A DNA stretch of 64,000 nucleotides from DASTBU01 sp035711845 (GCA_035711845.1 DASTBU010000081.1:12944-76943), one strand, 5' to 3'. Positions 17,273 to 25,343 are shown, counted from the first letter of the stretch. Notes: generated from the letters alone by a model not told the origin. Translations and numbers: made by a program.

Positions 17273-18361
17273 CTACTCTACGCGCTCGAGCCGTGGATTG
17301 GGACGATGCCACCGGCCCTGCTTCGCGACATGTGCGCCGTCCACGAGGACGATGTCGGCGGTGAAATCGAATCGGCCGGCAAACAGGGATGAGCCCACGC
17401 CATAGGAGTCGACCGGCACGCCTTCGCTCTCGAAGCGTCGGATTTTATCCGGGTCGAAGCCGCCGGAGACGGTGATTCGCACGGACCCGAAGCCCTCTCG
17501 ATCGAGGGCCGCGCGTACGTTCCGTACAAGCCGTGCATTGACACCTCGAGGATCGAAATCTCCAATCTGCGGCACGATCGAGCGATCGACCATCGATTCG
17601 GACGTGTCCAGCCTCACCCCGAAGAGTCTTGGCCCGAGCGCGCGCGCGACGGCGAGCGACGTTCCCACGCAATCGTTGTCGAAATCGACGAGCGTGATGA
17701 CGTTGACGTCGGGCGGCATGAGGTCGGCGAACGCACGGGCCGCTTCGACCGTGTCCCCATTGAACGCCGCGATCAGCGAGTGCGGCACCGTCCCGATCCC
17801 GCGAGATCCCCACCACGACGCCTGCGCGTCGGTCGACACGCCGATCGCGCCCGCGATGTGGGCGGCGTACCCGTCGCCCGTCTGCACCAGCCAATGGTCG
17901 AAGCGTGCGGGAAAGAACATCACGGGCTTGGGCCACGCGGCCTCGACGACCAGGCGGGTGTTGGTGGCCACGCGGGTCCGCCGGGCGAGCACGCCGAGAT
18001 ACACGGTCTCGACGTGGGCGAACGCCACATACGGACCGGTAATGAACATCACGGTCTCGCGCGGTGCCACCTGGTCGCCGTCGCGCAGGGCCAGCACCTC
18101 GAGATCGGGCCACGAATAGCCTGCCGTCAGACAGGTCTTGAGCACCGCGATGGCCTCGTCCACGCCCCCGAGCCACGCGGGCTGCTTCTGAAAAACCTGC
18201 ATCGTCACGCGCGGATTTCGTCCAGCGTGCGCAAGCACGTCGCGCGTGTGAACGAAGTACTTGTCGGAGTAGTACCCCTCCCGCATCCGGTCGACCGGCA
18301 GCTGGAATCGCTCGGGCGGTACGCGCGTGACGGGCCGAATTGGCGGCGGGGCCTGCGACAT
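17273..18361 (-). CDS. pncB: Nicotinate phosphoribosyltransferase
   Basis: The 362-aa enzyme makes nicotinate mononucleotide from nicotinate and PRPP, the Preiss-Handler step of NAD salvage. Seen motifs are 'GYYSDKYFVHTRDVL' (29-43), 'VTMQVFQKQPAWLGG' (53-67), 'ISGGFDPDKIRRFE'-like text near residue 305, and the PRPP-site 'YGVGSSLF'. Length is short for classical PncB and fits the compact type related to quinolinate phosphoribosyltransferase-like NAPRTases. It ends 17 bp upstream of the DUF4010 gene; 63 bp separate it from the universal stress protein gene upstream, all on the same strand. Confidence 0.88.
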   Translation of the reverse strand: MSQAPPPIRPVTRVPPERFQLPVDRMREGYYSDKYFVHTRDVLAHAGRNPRVTMQVFQKQPAWLGGVDEAIAVLKTCLTAGYSWPDLEVLALRDGDQVAPRETVMFITGPYVAFAHVETVYLGVLARRTRVATNTRLVVEAAWPKPVMFFPARFDHWLVQTGDGYAAHIAGAIGVSTDAQASWWGSRGIGTVPHSLIAAFNGDTVEAARAFADLMPPDVNVITLVDFDNDCVGTSLAVARALGPRLFGVRLDTSESMVDRSIVPQIGDFDPRGVNARLVRNVRAALDREGFGSVRITVSGGFDPDKIRRFESEGVPVDSYGVGSSLFAGRFDFTADIVLVDGAHVAKQGRWHRPNPRLERVE

Positions 18362-18424
18362 TTCGTCAGGGTATCAAGGACGGCTGCGCGCATGAATCCG
18401 ATCGCGAGTCGACCGCCTGTGCAC

Positions 18425-19330
18425 CTACGACGTGCGTGTCACCGAGGGCACGACCAGCACCGGGCACTCCGCCGCGCGGAGCACGTGCTGCGTAGTCGCC
18501 CCGAAGGGACTGCTCCACCCGGCGGTACCGAGAACGATGAGATCGGCACCGTCCTGTCTGGCGATGTCGAGGATCGTCGAGTAGGCCTTCCCGAAAGGGA
18601 TCCGCACGTCAATCTTGCACCACTCACGAGCCTCCGCGGGCACAAGCGCTTCGTAGGCCGCGCGGATCTCGGGCTCGACGGCGCGCCAGCATTCAGGGAT
18701 GTTCAGGTGGGCGGCCAGGCTCGGCTCCTCCTCTGAAACGTCTTCGAGAGCGTGAACGACGATCAGCCGTCCGCCCGCCTGCTGCGCGAGGGAGAGCGCA
18801 TGATTCAGCGCGTGCTTCGAGGCGGCCGAGCGATCCATCCCGCAGACGATCGTCTTGAAGACGACGGCGGGCGGCTCGGCCGTCTCGGGTGCGAGGCGCG
18901 GGATAGTCATCACAGGACACTCGGCTTTGCGCAGCACCTTTTCGGTGATGGAACCGAGGAGCAGGCGCTCGAAGCCGCCCAGCCCGTGTGTGCCGATCAC
19001 GATCAGATCGGCTGGCAATTCGCGCGCGACGCGAAGAATCTCCGGGACAATCTGGCCGTCGGCGACCAGGACACGGCCCGGTGTCGATCCCGTTGCGGAT
19101 TCAACGAAAGCCCTGAGCGAGATCTCCGCCTGATCGCGCGAATATGGCCCTTCGACCGGTACGGCTGATTCCTGTTCGAACCACAGTGAGGGCGGGAGGC
19201 TCGGCGGCCGCACGGACATGACAACGACCTCGGCGTCATACCCCCCGGCCAGCGCAAACGCGTGACGCAGGGCCCGCCGGGAAAACGTGGATGCGTCCAC
19301 AGGACACAGGATTCTTTGGAAGGCCATCAT
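18425..19330 (-). CDS. Tandem universal stress protein (two UspA domains)
   Basis: The 301-aa cytoplasmic protein contains two UspA folds. Domain 1 is about residues 3-147 ('RILCPVDASTFSRRALRHA', 'DLIVIGTHGLGGFERLLLGS'). Domain 2 is about 158-297 ('TIVCGMDRSAASKHALNHA', 'DLIVLGTAGWSSPFG'). Domain 1 has the ATP-binding G-2x-G-9x-G(S/T) pattern ending in 'GSITEKVL'; domain 2 ends in 'GATTQHVL', which is less canonical. Such proteins are induced by starvation or stress and bind nucleotides. The first Met of 'MMAFQ' at 19330 is used; an upstream extension lacks family similarity. Confidence 0.9.
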   Translation of the reverse strand: MMAFQRILCPVDASTFSRRALRHAFALAGGYDAEVVVMSVRPPSLPPSLWFEQESAVPVEGPYSRDQAEISLRAFVESATGSTPGRVLVADGQIVPEILRVARELPADLIVIGTHGLGGFERLLLGSITEKVLRKAECPVMTIPRLAPETAEPPAVVFKTIVCGMDRSAASKHALNHALSLAQQAGGRLIVVHALEDVSEEEPSLAAHLNIPECWRAVEPEIRAAYEALVPAEAREWCKIDVRIPFGKAYSTILDIARQDGADLIVLGTAGWSSPFGATTQHVLRAAECPVLVVPSVTRTS

Positions 19331-19443
19331 CGAAACCCCTCTCGGCGCGTGTGGAATCTTAGGCCGCCATGCGGCTCGAAATGAGAATTTTGTGCGCGTT
19401 GTGGAGCCGCCCAACGGACTAGGGCGCGCCACGCCGGAGCGGA

Positions 19444-19505
19444 GCGGGGCTTTCGGGGCCCCGCGAGCGACGGCGATGGGGGGTCCGGCGGGGCGAAGCC
19501 CCCCG
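19444..19505. repeat. REP-like GC-rich hairpins in intergenic DNA
   Basis: The 443-bp gap 19331-19773 has no gene. It holds a perfect hairpin GCGGGGC-tttcggg-GCCCCGC (19444-19464) and a second imperfect one built around GGGGC-gaa-GCCCC with CCGG flanks (19484-19505). A similar TTTCGG...CCGAAA structure occurs at about 58740-58774. This looks like a dispersed palindromic element. Confidence 0.4.
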
Positions 19506-19773
19506 GTCTAGTCAGGACCCGTCCGCGGATCCTTACTGCAACTCGCGCGCCTGTCGTGCCAGCCTGTCGAATCCGGTCGCTCTCCAGCCAGTCCAGCGAA
19601 TCAGGCAGACTGGCGACAGGCGCCCCGACACCTTGTGCCGGCTTCCCGGCGCGGGATCGGGCTGCAGGCGCGGTGCGGACGAGCCGGGACGGCCGAAGCA
19701 CGCGGATCCATTTGTGCAGGACGCGCGGCGGTGGGATCGATTTGACCCACCCTCTCGATGGAGGAGCTCCGTC

Positions 19774-20472
19774 ATGAAGCGCAGACGCTGGACTCCTGCC
19801 CGCACCCTGAAGGCCGGCGCCACCCTGGCGGCCCTCTCATATGCTGGGTACGCCGGCTTCTCCTGGCTCAGATACGGACGTCCGAAGCCTCCGAGCGCTG
19901 CCGAAGCCGATCCCCTGCTCGACAGGTTCATTCCCTCCTACGACGTCGTCGAACGTCACCACATCCGCGTGGCCGCCCCACCGGCCGTGGTGCTGAAGGC
20001 CGCGAAGGAGCAGTCCCTGTTTCGCTCGGGCCCGGTCAATGCCATCTTCAGGGCGCGGCAACTCGTGCTCGGCGCGACCGGCGCAGAGGGACCGCAGGCC
20101 GAGACGCTGCTCGAGGAGGTCCAGGCCCTGGGATGGCGGATCCTCGTCGACGAGCCGGGACACGAGATCGTCCTCGGCGCCGTCACGAAACCCTGGGAGG
20201 CGAACGTGACGTTCCGCGGGCTTTCGCCGGAGGACTTTCGCGCGTTCGCAGAACCTGGCTACGTGAAGATCGCGTGGACGCTTCGCGCGGATCCGATCGA
20301 GAGCGGAGGGGCGATCTTCCGAACCGAAACGCGGGCGACGGCAACCGATCGGGCCTCGCGCGCCAGGTTCCGGAGCTACTGGTCGTTCGCCTCACCGGGC
20401 ATCGCGCTGATCCGATGGTTGTCGCTGCTGCCGTTGAAGCGGGAGGCGGAACGGCGGAACGCCGAGGACTGA
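19774..20472 (+). CDS. SRPBCC-like membrane-anchored hypothetical protein
   Basis: The 232-aa protein has an N-terminal hydrophobic anchor ('LKAGATLAALSYAGYAGFSWL', in two overlapping parts near residues 11-30). The rest looks like a START/SRPBCC-type fold seen in acidobacterial hypothetical proteins: 'YDVVERHHIRVAAPPAVVLKAAKE' and 'EIVLGAVTKPWEANV' followed by 'FRTETRATATDRASR'. SRPBCC proteins bind hydrophobic ligands; no ligand is known here. GGAGGAG at about 19760-19766 gives a strong ribosome binding site for the ATG at 19774. It is monocistronic by spacing. Confidence 0.68.
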   Translation: MKRRRWTPARTLKAGATLAALSYAGYAGFSWLRYGRPKPPSAAEADPLLDRFIPSYDVVERHHIRVAAPPAVVLKAAKEQSLFRSGPVNAIFRARQLVLGATGAEGPQAETLLEEVQALGWRILVDEPGHEIVLGAVTKPWEANVTFRGLSPEDFRAFAEPGYVKIAWTLRADPIESGGAIFRTETRATATDRASRARFRSYWSFASPGIALIRWLSLLPLKREAERRNAED

Positions 20473-20751
20473 AAGGCGACCGCGATGAGCGACATCCGCG
20501 ACAGCCTGTGCTCGATGAGATCCGGATCGAGAACGAAATCGAACGGGAGCCAGTGATGAGGCTCACCTGGATCGTAAACCCGCCACCGCAAACAGCGCGT
20601 ACGTACGGCGCGAGGGAAAGGAGTCGGTGGCGGTGGGGTCGTGTGGCACGACGGAAGAAAACGCTGAGATCGCAGTTTCGGAACGCGCGTTCGAGAAATT
20701 TTCGGCAAACAGATCGCGCCCGGCTCGCGTACACTGTTCGCCGAGGTGAAT

Positions 20752-22479
20752 ATGCGCGTCGTCGGGTGGGTTGCGATCCTTTCCGCGCTGAGCGTCTGCC
20801 CGGCGTTCGCACAACTGTCCTCCCAGCTCGTTGTCTCCGGCCTGACGTTCCCGGTGGCGGTCGTCCAGGATCCGACCCAGCCGGCGGTCCAGTTCGTCGT
20901 CGAACAGGGCGGGCGCATCCGCGTCGTGCGAAACGGACAGCTCGACGCGATCGACTTCCTGGACCTGACACCGCTCGTCCTCAGCGGCGGCGAGCGCGGG
21001 CTGCTCGGGTTGGCCTTCGCGCCCGACTACGCCTCGAGCCGGCGGTTCTTCGTCAACTACACCCGACAACCGGATGGCCACACCGTGATCGCCCGCTACC
21101 TGCGGTCCGCGGGGGACCCGCTGCGGGCCGATCCATCGTCGGTCTTTCCCCTCCGATGGCCGGATGGGAACGAGTTCATCACGCAACCGTTCGCGAACCA
21201 CAACGGCGGCGACCTGCAATTCGGATCCGATGGGTTCCTCTACATTCCGCTCGGGGACGGGGGCAGCGGCAACGACCCCGCTCACCGCGCCCAGAACCCG
21301 GCCGAGCTGCTCGGCAAGGTGTTGCGCATCGACGTCAACGTGCCGGAGGCGGACGCCGAAGGCTACAACATCCCGGCCGGCAATCCGTTTCTGGGCCGGA
21401 CCGGTTTCCGCCCCGAGATCTGGGCGTTCGGACTTCGCAATCCCTACAGGTTCACCGTCGATGCTCTCGAGCGCGGCGGCACAGGTGCACTGGTGATCGG
21501 CGACGTCGGACAGGCCTCGTGGGAGGAAGTCAACTACGAGCCATTCGGCGCCGGCGGCAGGAACTACGGCTGGCGCAACCGGGAAGGCGCGCACGACAAC
21601 GTCCTCTCGATGGCTCCGGCGTTTACGCCGCTGATCGATCCGTTCCTCGAGTACTCGCATGCGGTGGGCAACGTGATCACCGGCGGGGTCGTGTATCGCG
21701 GGACTGACTTGGGCATCGCCTTCTTCGGACGGTATTTCTACGCCGACTTCGGTGCGCGGCGGATCTGGTCGGTTGGGGTCGTCGTGAACGCGGTCACAGG
21801 CGAAGCGCGGCAGGGGCAAATCATCGAGCACACCTCGGCGCTCGGCGGCCCGGCCACCATCGGCAACGTCAGCGGATTTGGTCTCGGTGCCGGCTGCGAG
21901 ATCCTGTTCCTCAACTGGAGTGCAGGGCAGCTCCGTCGCATCGTCAACGCTTCCGGGCCGGCCAGAGGCTGCCCGACTTCGCCGGATCCGTTTCTCGGCG
22001 ACGGCGGCGGGGTTTTTGTGGACGGCACATGGGTATCGCGCGATCATCCGCTCGCAGTGGGCGCCGGGCTCGGTGGTCTCCCGACCGGCGGATGCGCAAC
22101 GATTCAACCGACCTCCACGTGGATCTGTGTCAATGGAGGCTGGATCCCGCCGGATCATCCGCTCGCGGTTGGTGCCGGCGGTTCGGGAAGCGAGCCTCCC
22201 GCACCGACCCCGCCCGGAGGGGAAGGAACGGGATCGTCCGCCTGCACCACCGTGCGGCCGGCGCCGAACTGGGTGTGTGTCAATGGCGGTTGGCTGCCGC
22301 CGGATCACCCCCTTGCGCTAGGTTCGGGGTCGGGCAGCGGCACGCCGCCACCCCCGACAGGGGGGACAGGATCGCCGGGCTGCACCACGGTGCGGCCGGC
22401 ACTCGACTGGGTGTGTGTCAATGGCGGCTGGGTGCCGCCGGATCACCCGCTCGCCACGGGCGGCTCTCCACCCGGGTAG
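20752..22479 (+). CDS. Secreted PQQ-type sugar (glucose/sorbosone) dehydrogenase with C-terminal Cys/Trp repeats
   Basis: The 575-aa protein has a signal peptide ending 'CPAFAQ' (about 20). A glucose/sorbosone dehydrogenase six-bladed propeller follows (about 25-405), with 'GERGLLGLAFAPDY', 'NHNGGDLQFGSDGFLY', 'GDGGSGND', 'RPEIWAFGLRNPYRF' and 'GDVGQASWEEVNY'. These cover the PQQ and calcium region. From residue 412 comes an unusual tail: one degenerate and three good copies of a short Cys/Trp unit ('WVCVNGGW' then 'PPDHPLA'), joined by Gly/Pro linkers. The ATG at 20752 has GAGGTG just upstream; a GTG two codons earlier is also possible. Expected role is periplasmic or secreted aldose oxidation; tail function unknown. 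Confidence 0.87.
   Translation: MRVVGWVAILSALSVCPAFAQLSSQLVVSGLTFPVAVVQDPTQPAVQFVVEQGGRIRVVRNGQLDAIDFLDLTPLVLSGGERGLLGLAFAPDYASSRRFFVNYTRQPDGHTVIARYLRSAGDPLRADPSSVFPLRWPDGNEFITQPFANHNGGDLQFGSDGFLYIPLGDGGSGNDPAHRAQNPAELLGKVLRIDVNVPEADAEGYNIPAGNPFLGRTGFRPEIWAFGLRNPYRFTVDALERGGTGALVIGDVGQASWEEVNYEPFGAGGRNYGWRNREGAHDNVLSMAPAFTPLIDPFLEYSHAVGNVITGGVVYRGTDLGIAFFGRYFYADFGARRIWSVGVVVNAVTGEARQGQIIEHTSALGGPATIGNVSGFGLGAGCEILFLNWSAGQLRRIVNASGPARGCPTSPDPFLGDGGGVFVDGTWVSRDHPLAVGAGLGGLPTGGCATIQPTSTWICVNGGWIPPDHPLAVGAGGSGSEPPAPTPPGGEGTGSSACTTVRPAPNWVCVNGGWLPPDHPLALGSGSGSGTPPPPTGGTGSPGCTTVRPALDWVCVNGGWVPPDHPLATGGSPPG
22093..22467 (+). repeat. Three in-frame coding repeats (Cys/Trp unit)
   Basis: Units begin at Cys448, Cys498 and Cys544 of the dehydrogenase-like protein. 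Each is about 27 residues: C-x-T-(V/I)-x-P-x3-W-(V/I)-C-V-N-G-G-W-x-P-P-D-H-P-L-A. Linkers of 18-23 residues are Gly/Ser/Pro-rich. A fourth, degenerate unit without Cys lies just before (Trp427 to Ala435). Confidence 0.85.
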
Positions 22480-22500
22480 CGCGAAACTTGTGAACGATTG

Positions 22501-23103
22501 TCACCCCTCGGTTGACGTCGTACTGAGAGCGTCGTAGTCATCCGGCGTGTCGATATCCTGAAGCACGCCTGGATCGTCCACCTCGACGTTCAACACTGGA
22601 TGCGCGCGAACGACTGCCTTCGCGCCGGCTTCGGGATCAGCGCGCCGCAGCGCGTCGAACACCGCGCGGCCGAAGATCACCGGATGGCCATGGCGTCCAC
22701 CGCAGGTCACACGCGCCACGGCGCGCGCTGACGACGAGAATGCGGCCAGGAGGGCGGCAACGGTTGCGGGCCGGATGAGCGGAAGATCGACCGGCGTGAC
22801 GAGAAGCGCCCGAATCCCGGGATGGTCAGCGGCATTCAGGCCGGCTATCAGCGACGACAGCTGGCCGGCATCGGCGCGCGGGTTCTCGATGAACTGCACC
22901 CGCCCGCCAATGCGATCGATTTCCTCACGCAACGGTTGATCGTCGGGTCTACCCACCACCAGTATGTCAGCAGCCCCACCCGCGAGAAGCACGTGGGCGA
23001 CGCGGGAGACGAACGTGGCCTCGCTTCCCGGGACCGCGAGCAGCGCTTTGGCCCGGCCCATACGCGTGGAACGCCCGGCGGCGAGGATTACACCAGGAAT
23101 CAT
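22501..23103 (-). CDS. MobA/MocA-like nucleotidyltransferase (molybdenum cofactor cytidylyltransferase family)
   Basis: The 200-aa protein begins with the NTP-binding signature 'GVILAAGRSTRMGRAKALL' and has 'LLVTPVDLPLIRP' with the metal-binding Asp and 'GGRHGHPVIFGRAVFDAL'. This pattern is typical of MocA/CoxC-type enzymes that attach CMP or GMP to molybdopterin, rather than of guanylyltransferase MobA for DMSO reductases. The ATG at 23103 is right at the first beta strand. moaE and moaD at 35892-36604 show that molybdopterin synthesis is present elsewhere in the window. It converges with the sugar dehydrogenase gene. Confidence 0.82.
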   Translation of the reverse strand: MIPGVILAAGRSTRMGRAKALLAVPGSEATFVSRVAHVLLAGGAADILVVGRPDDQPLREEIDRIGGRVQFIENPRADAGQLSSLIAGLNAADHPGIRALLVTPVDLPLIRPATVAALLAAFSSSARAVARVTCGGRHGHPVIFGRAVFDALRRADPEAGAKAVVRAHPVLNVEVDDPGVLQDIDTPDDYDALSTTSTEG

Positions 23104-23130
23104 GGATTTTGAACGCGGCGTGTCGGGATG

Positions 23131-23229
23131 TGGCGGAAGCGCCTGGGAGTCGAACCCAGCCCGCCCGCCATTACGCGGGCAGCGACCGGTTTTGAAGACC
23201 GGGAGGGCCACCGGGCCCCATTCGCTTCC
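23131..23229 (-). tRNA. selC: tRNA-Sec (anticodon UCA)
   Basis: Read on the minus strand, a 99-nt tRNA folds with acceptor GGAAGCG/CGCTTCC, a 6-bp D stem GGGGCC/GGCCCT with a 4-nt loop, anticodon stem CCGGT/ACCGG with loop CTTCAAA (anticodon TCA), a long variable arm (GCCCGC...GCGGGC) and T arm CTGGG-TTCGACT-CCCAG. The CCA end is encoded at 23131-23133. The long D stem, long variable arm and UCA anticodon are the hallmarks of selenocysteine tRNA. The anticodon is complementary to 23193-23195. SelA, SelB and SelD genes are not in this window. Confidence 0.93.
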
Positions 23230-23238
23230 ACGCGCACC

Positions 23239-23244
23239 ATTCTA
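23239..23244 (-). promoter_or_regulatory. Candidate -10 (TAGAAT) of the tRNA-Sec gene
   Basis: TAGAAT on the minus strand lies 9 bp upstream of the tRNA 5' end, as expected for a stable-RNA promoter. The matching -35 is weak, so the call rests on position and the -10 only. Confidence 0.35.
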
Positions 23245-23371
23245 CGTGCGTTGAGTAAGTCTGGCTGTCGCCGGAGATGAGTCGCCGGGAGAGACGGGGG
23301 GAAGAGTTGTTCACGGTGGCGGGGCCGCACACTGGTGCGCCCCCGCCCGCCGAAAGGCTTGCGGGCGAGGA

Positions 23372-23578
23372 TCAGCCTTCTATCAACCGCACTTCGCCGG
23401 CACGGGGGCCCTTGCCTGAATCCTCGGGAGTGAACTCCACGCGCTGTCCCTCGCGGAGCAGCTCGAACACGGCGCCGCGGACAGAGCTCCGGTGGAAGAA
23501 GTGCTCGATTCCACCCTCGTCCCGAATGAAGCCGAAGCCCTTGTCGATCAACAGGCGCGCGATGGTCCCGGTTGGCAT
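23372..23578 (-). CDS. Cold-shock domain protein
   Basis: The 68-aa protein is a single cold-shock (OB-fold) domain that binds single-stranded RNA or DNA. RNP1 reads 'KGFGFIRDEG' (about 13-22) and RNP2 'HFFHRSSV' (about 25-32). It begins 'MPTGTIARLLIDKGFGFI' rather than the common 'MATGTVKWFN', the variant seen in many Proteobacteria and acidobacteria. The ATG at 23578 is preceded by GGAGGACGT on the minus strand. A long leader (see promoter at 23766-23794) of about 180 nt precedes it, as in cspA-like genes whose leaders refold in the cold. Confidence 0.9.
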   Translation of the reverse strand: MPTGTIARLLIDKGFGFIRDEGGIEHFFHRSSVRGAVFELLREGQRVEFTPEDSGKGPRAGEVRLIEG

Positions 23579-23600
23579 ACGTCCTCCGATGAACGGCACC

Positions 23601-23617
23601 CCCGGGAACATCCCGGG
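23601..23617 (-). promoter_or_regulatory. Hairpin in the csp leader close to the ribosome binding site
   Basis: CCCGGG-aacat-CCCGGG forms a 6-bp GC stem with a 5-nt loop, about 17 nt upstream of the GGAGG. It could sequester or present the ribosome binding site depending on temperature; this is inference. Confidence 0.4.
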
Positions 23618-23765
23618 AGCTCTACAAGCTGAGTGCAGGGATCGCGGCGGGAGGACGCGGCCCGCCTAACTGCTGGGAACGCCATCGACCTTCCACGCCG
23701 ATCTGCCACTCGCGCGGGCAGCCGGATCGGGTCTCCGGTCGCACGCTGAGCTTGAAAACGCGGCC

Positions 23766-23794
23766 AGTGTAGGTAGTTCCACACCCGAAGTCAA
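23766..23794 (-). promoter_or_regulatory. Sigma70 promoter of the cold-shock gene
   Basis: On the minus strand TTGACT (23794-23789), a 17-bp spacer and TACACT (23771-23766) form a near-consensus promoter. The expected start is near 23759, giving a leader of about 180 nt before the ATG at 23578. Confidence 0.65.
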
Positions 23795-23807
23795 GGAATT
23801 GAGTGGT

Positions 23808-24026
23808 TTAGGGGGGTCCGGGCTGGGTGGCCCCTGCCGGTCCGGCGGGGCTCGCCGTCGGCCCGGCAGGTTTCGGTGGCGCCGGATAGGTGGTCCAGAA
23901 ATGACGTCCGCAGCGTGGACAGACCCAGAACTGATCAGGCTTCCACGGACCGCCCTGGACCGGATCCTTCATTTCCATGGAGGCGCCGCAGCGCTGGCAA
24001 CGCATCTTGAGCTCGGGCTGGGCCAT
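23808..24026 (-). CDS. Small zinc-ribbon protein
   Basis: The 72-aa protein has two CxxC knuckles: 'MRCQRCGASME' (about 8-18) and 'WVCPRCGRHFW' (about 34-44). This is the usual zinc-ribbon spacing. The last 25 residues are Pro/Gly/Ala-rich and probably disordered. No enzyme domain is attached, so it may be a nucleic-acid or protein-binding adaptor; the family is not recognised more precisely. The TATAAT 8 nt upstream of its ATG suggests a leaderless mRNA. Confidence 0.72.
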   Translation of the reverse strand: MAQPELKMRCQRCGASMEMKDPVQGGPWKPDQFWVCPRCGRHFWTTYPAPPKPAGPTASPAGPAGATQPGPP

Positions 24027-24034
24027 TGGGTTCG

Positions 24035-24040
24035 ATTATA
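24035..24040 (-). promoter_or_regulatory. -10 TATAAT eight nt before an ATG (leaderless)
   Basis: On the minus strand TATAAT ends 8 nt before the ATG of the zinc-ribbon gene at 24026. No Shine-Dalgarno sequence fits between, so transcription would start at or next to the start codon. Confidence 0.45.
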
Positions 24041-24062
24041 CGCGTGCCCGGCCGCCTGCCCC

Positions 24063-24746
24063 TCATTCCAGCAGAGCGGTGAACGCCGCGGTCACCCTCA
24101 AGTCCTCGAAAACGATGTCGGCCCCGCTCGCCCGGAGTTGCTGGACGCTGAAACCCCCGGTCGCGACGCCCACGGGTGTGGCGCCCGCCGCCAGGGCGCA
24201 AGCCACGTCGTGCGGCGTGTCGCCGACCACGAGGACATCGCTCGGCTTCGGTTCCGGGAGACCGGTCGCCCGCACGCGCGAGACGGCGAACGGCACCAGC
24301 TCGTTACGATCCGCCGCATCGTCGCCGAAAGCGCCGCACCTGAAGAAATCCCACAGCCCGAAGTGCCCGAGCTTGATGCGCGCACCCCCTTCGAAATTCC
24401 CGGTCAGCAGGCCCAGGAACGCGTCTTCGCGCGAATGCAGATTCTGGAGCAGCTCGCGCACTCCCGGCATCACGCCTTTCGTCCCGCGGCCAGGCAGCTG
24501 TATCTCCCGCTCCAGCCAGAGCAGGTACCGGGCCCGCAGGTCGGCGAAGAGCACGGTGTCGAGGTCGCGACCGATCCGCCGGAGCGCGTCCTGCAGGATG
24601 ATCCGATCGGTCCTGCCCGCGACGGGGATCCCGTCGAGAATCTCGCCGTGCCCGAGGATCTGCTCGCAGGCCTTGTTCATGGCCCGAAGGCCCGCACCGC
24701 CCGTCAAGACCAGGGTGCCGTCGATATCGAAAAGGACAAGCTTCAT
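24063..24746 (-). CDS. HAD-superfamily hydrolase (phosphoglycolate phosphatase-like)
   Basis: The 227-aa protein has HAD motif I 'LVLFDIDGTLVLTGGAG' (3-19), motif II Thr in 'GLLTGNFEGGA' (about 113), motif III Lys region 'IKLGHFGLW', and motif IV 'VLVVGDTPHDVACA' (about 174). The all-alpha cap between motifs I and II is type C1, as in phosphoglycolate phosphatase and beta-phosphoglucomutase relatives. The substrate is not determined by sequence. The ATG at 24746 places motif I at the N-terminus. It is divergent from the CuZn-SOD gene with only 43 bp between starts. Confidence 0.86.
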   Translation of the reverse strand: MKLVLFDIDGTLVLTGGAGLRAMNKACEQILGHGEILDGIPVAGRTDRIILQDALRRIGRDLDTVLFADLRARYLLWLEREIQLPGRGTKGVMPGVRELLQNLHSREDAFLGLLTGNFEGGARIKLGHFGLWDFFRCGAFGDDAADRNELVPFAVSRVRATGLPEPKPSDVLVVGDTPHDVACALAAGATPVGVATGGFSVQQLRASGADIVFEDLRVTAAFTALLE

Positions 24747-24789
24747 GGCCGCTCCATTGTTCATGAGAGAATCGGCTCCAGGAGGGACT

Positions 24790-25335
24790 ATGAGATACGC
24801 ACGAGTGGTGTTGGCCGCCGGGGTGACGGCGCTTGCCGGGGCAGGGGCCCTGGCGCAGGCGCCAGCCGGCGGAGCCAAAGCCCATGCCGATATCAAAGGT
24901 GAAGGGATTACCGGGCGCGCAGAGCTCGTCGAACGCAAGCAGGGGACCGGAACAGTCGTCGAGCTCACCGTAACGGCAAGCGGGCTCGAGCCCGGACTCC
25001 ACGGGGTGCACTTCCATGAGACCGGCAAGTGCGAGGCCCCGTTCACCAGCGCCGGCGGGCACTTCGATCCCGGCCCGGCGAGCAACACCGATCCCGACGC
25101 CAATCATCCGTTCCACATGGGCGATATCCCCAACCTCGAGGTTGGCCAGGACGGGAAGGGGACACTCAAGGCGGTCACGACTCGCATCACGATTTCTGCC
25201 GGCCCGCTCTCCATCTTCGATGCCGACGGCGCGGCAATCATCCTCCACGCGAACGAAGACAAAGGGGTGACGGGCCCCTCGAAATCGGGGGTCAGCGGAG
25301 GACCGCGGGTTGGCTGCGGAGTGTTCTCGAAGTAA
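24790..25335 (+). CDS. sodC: Copper/zinc superoxide dismutase family protein
   Basis: This is a 181-aa exported protein (signal peptide to about residue 22). Copper ligands appear in 'HGVHFHETG' (His74, His76), bridging and zinc ligands in 'AGGHFDPG' (His91), 'NHPFHMGD' (His106 or 109, Asp112) and 'ILHANEDKG' (His153). The active-site Arg lies in 'GGPRVGCGVF' and Cys81/Cys176 match the structural disulfide. The zinc loop is longer than usual, with ligands spaced differently from the bovine enzyme. It should detoxify superoxide in the periplasm. GGAGGGA precedes the ATG at 24790. Confidence 0.85.
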   Translation: MRYARVVLAAGVTALAGAGALAQAPAGGAKAHADIKGEGITGRAELVERKQGTGTVVELTVTASGLEPGLHGVHFHETGKCEAPFTSAGGHFDPGPASNTDPDANHPFHMGDIPNLEVGQDGKGTLKAVTTRITISAGPLSIFDADGAAIILHANEDKGVTGPSKSGVSGGPRVGCGVFSK

Positions 25336-25343
25336 GGGCACGG

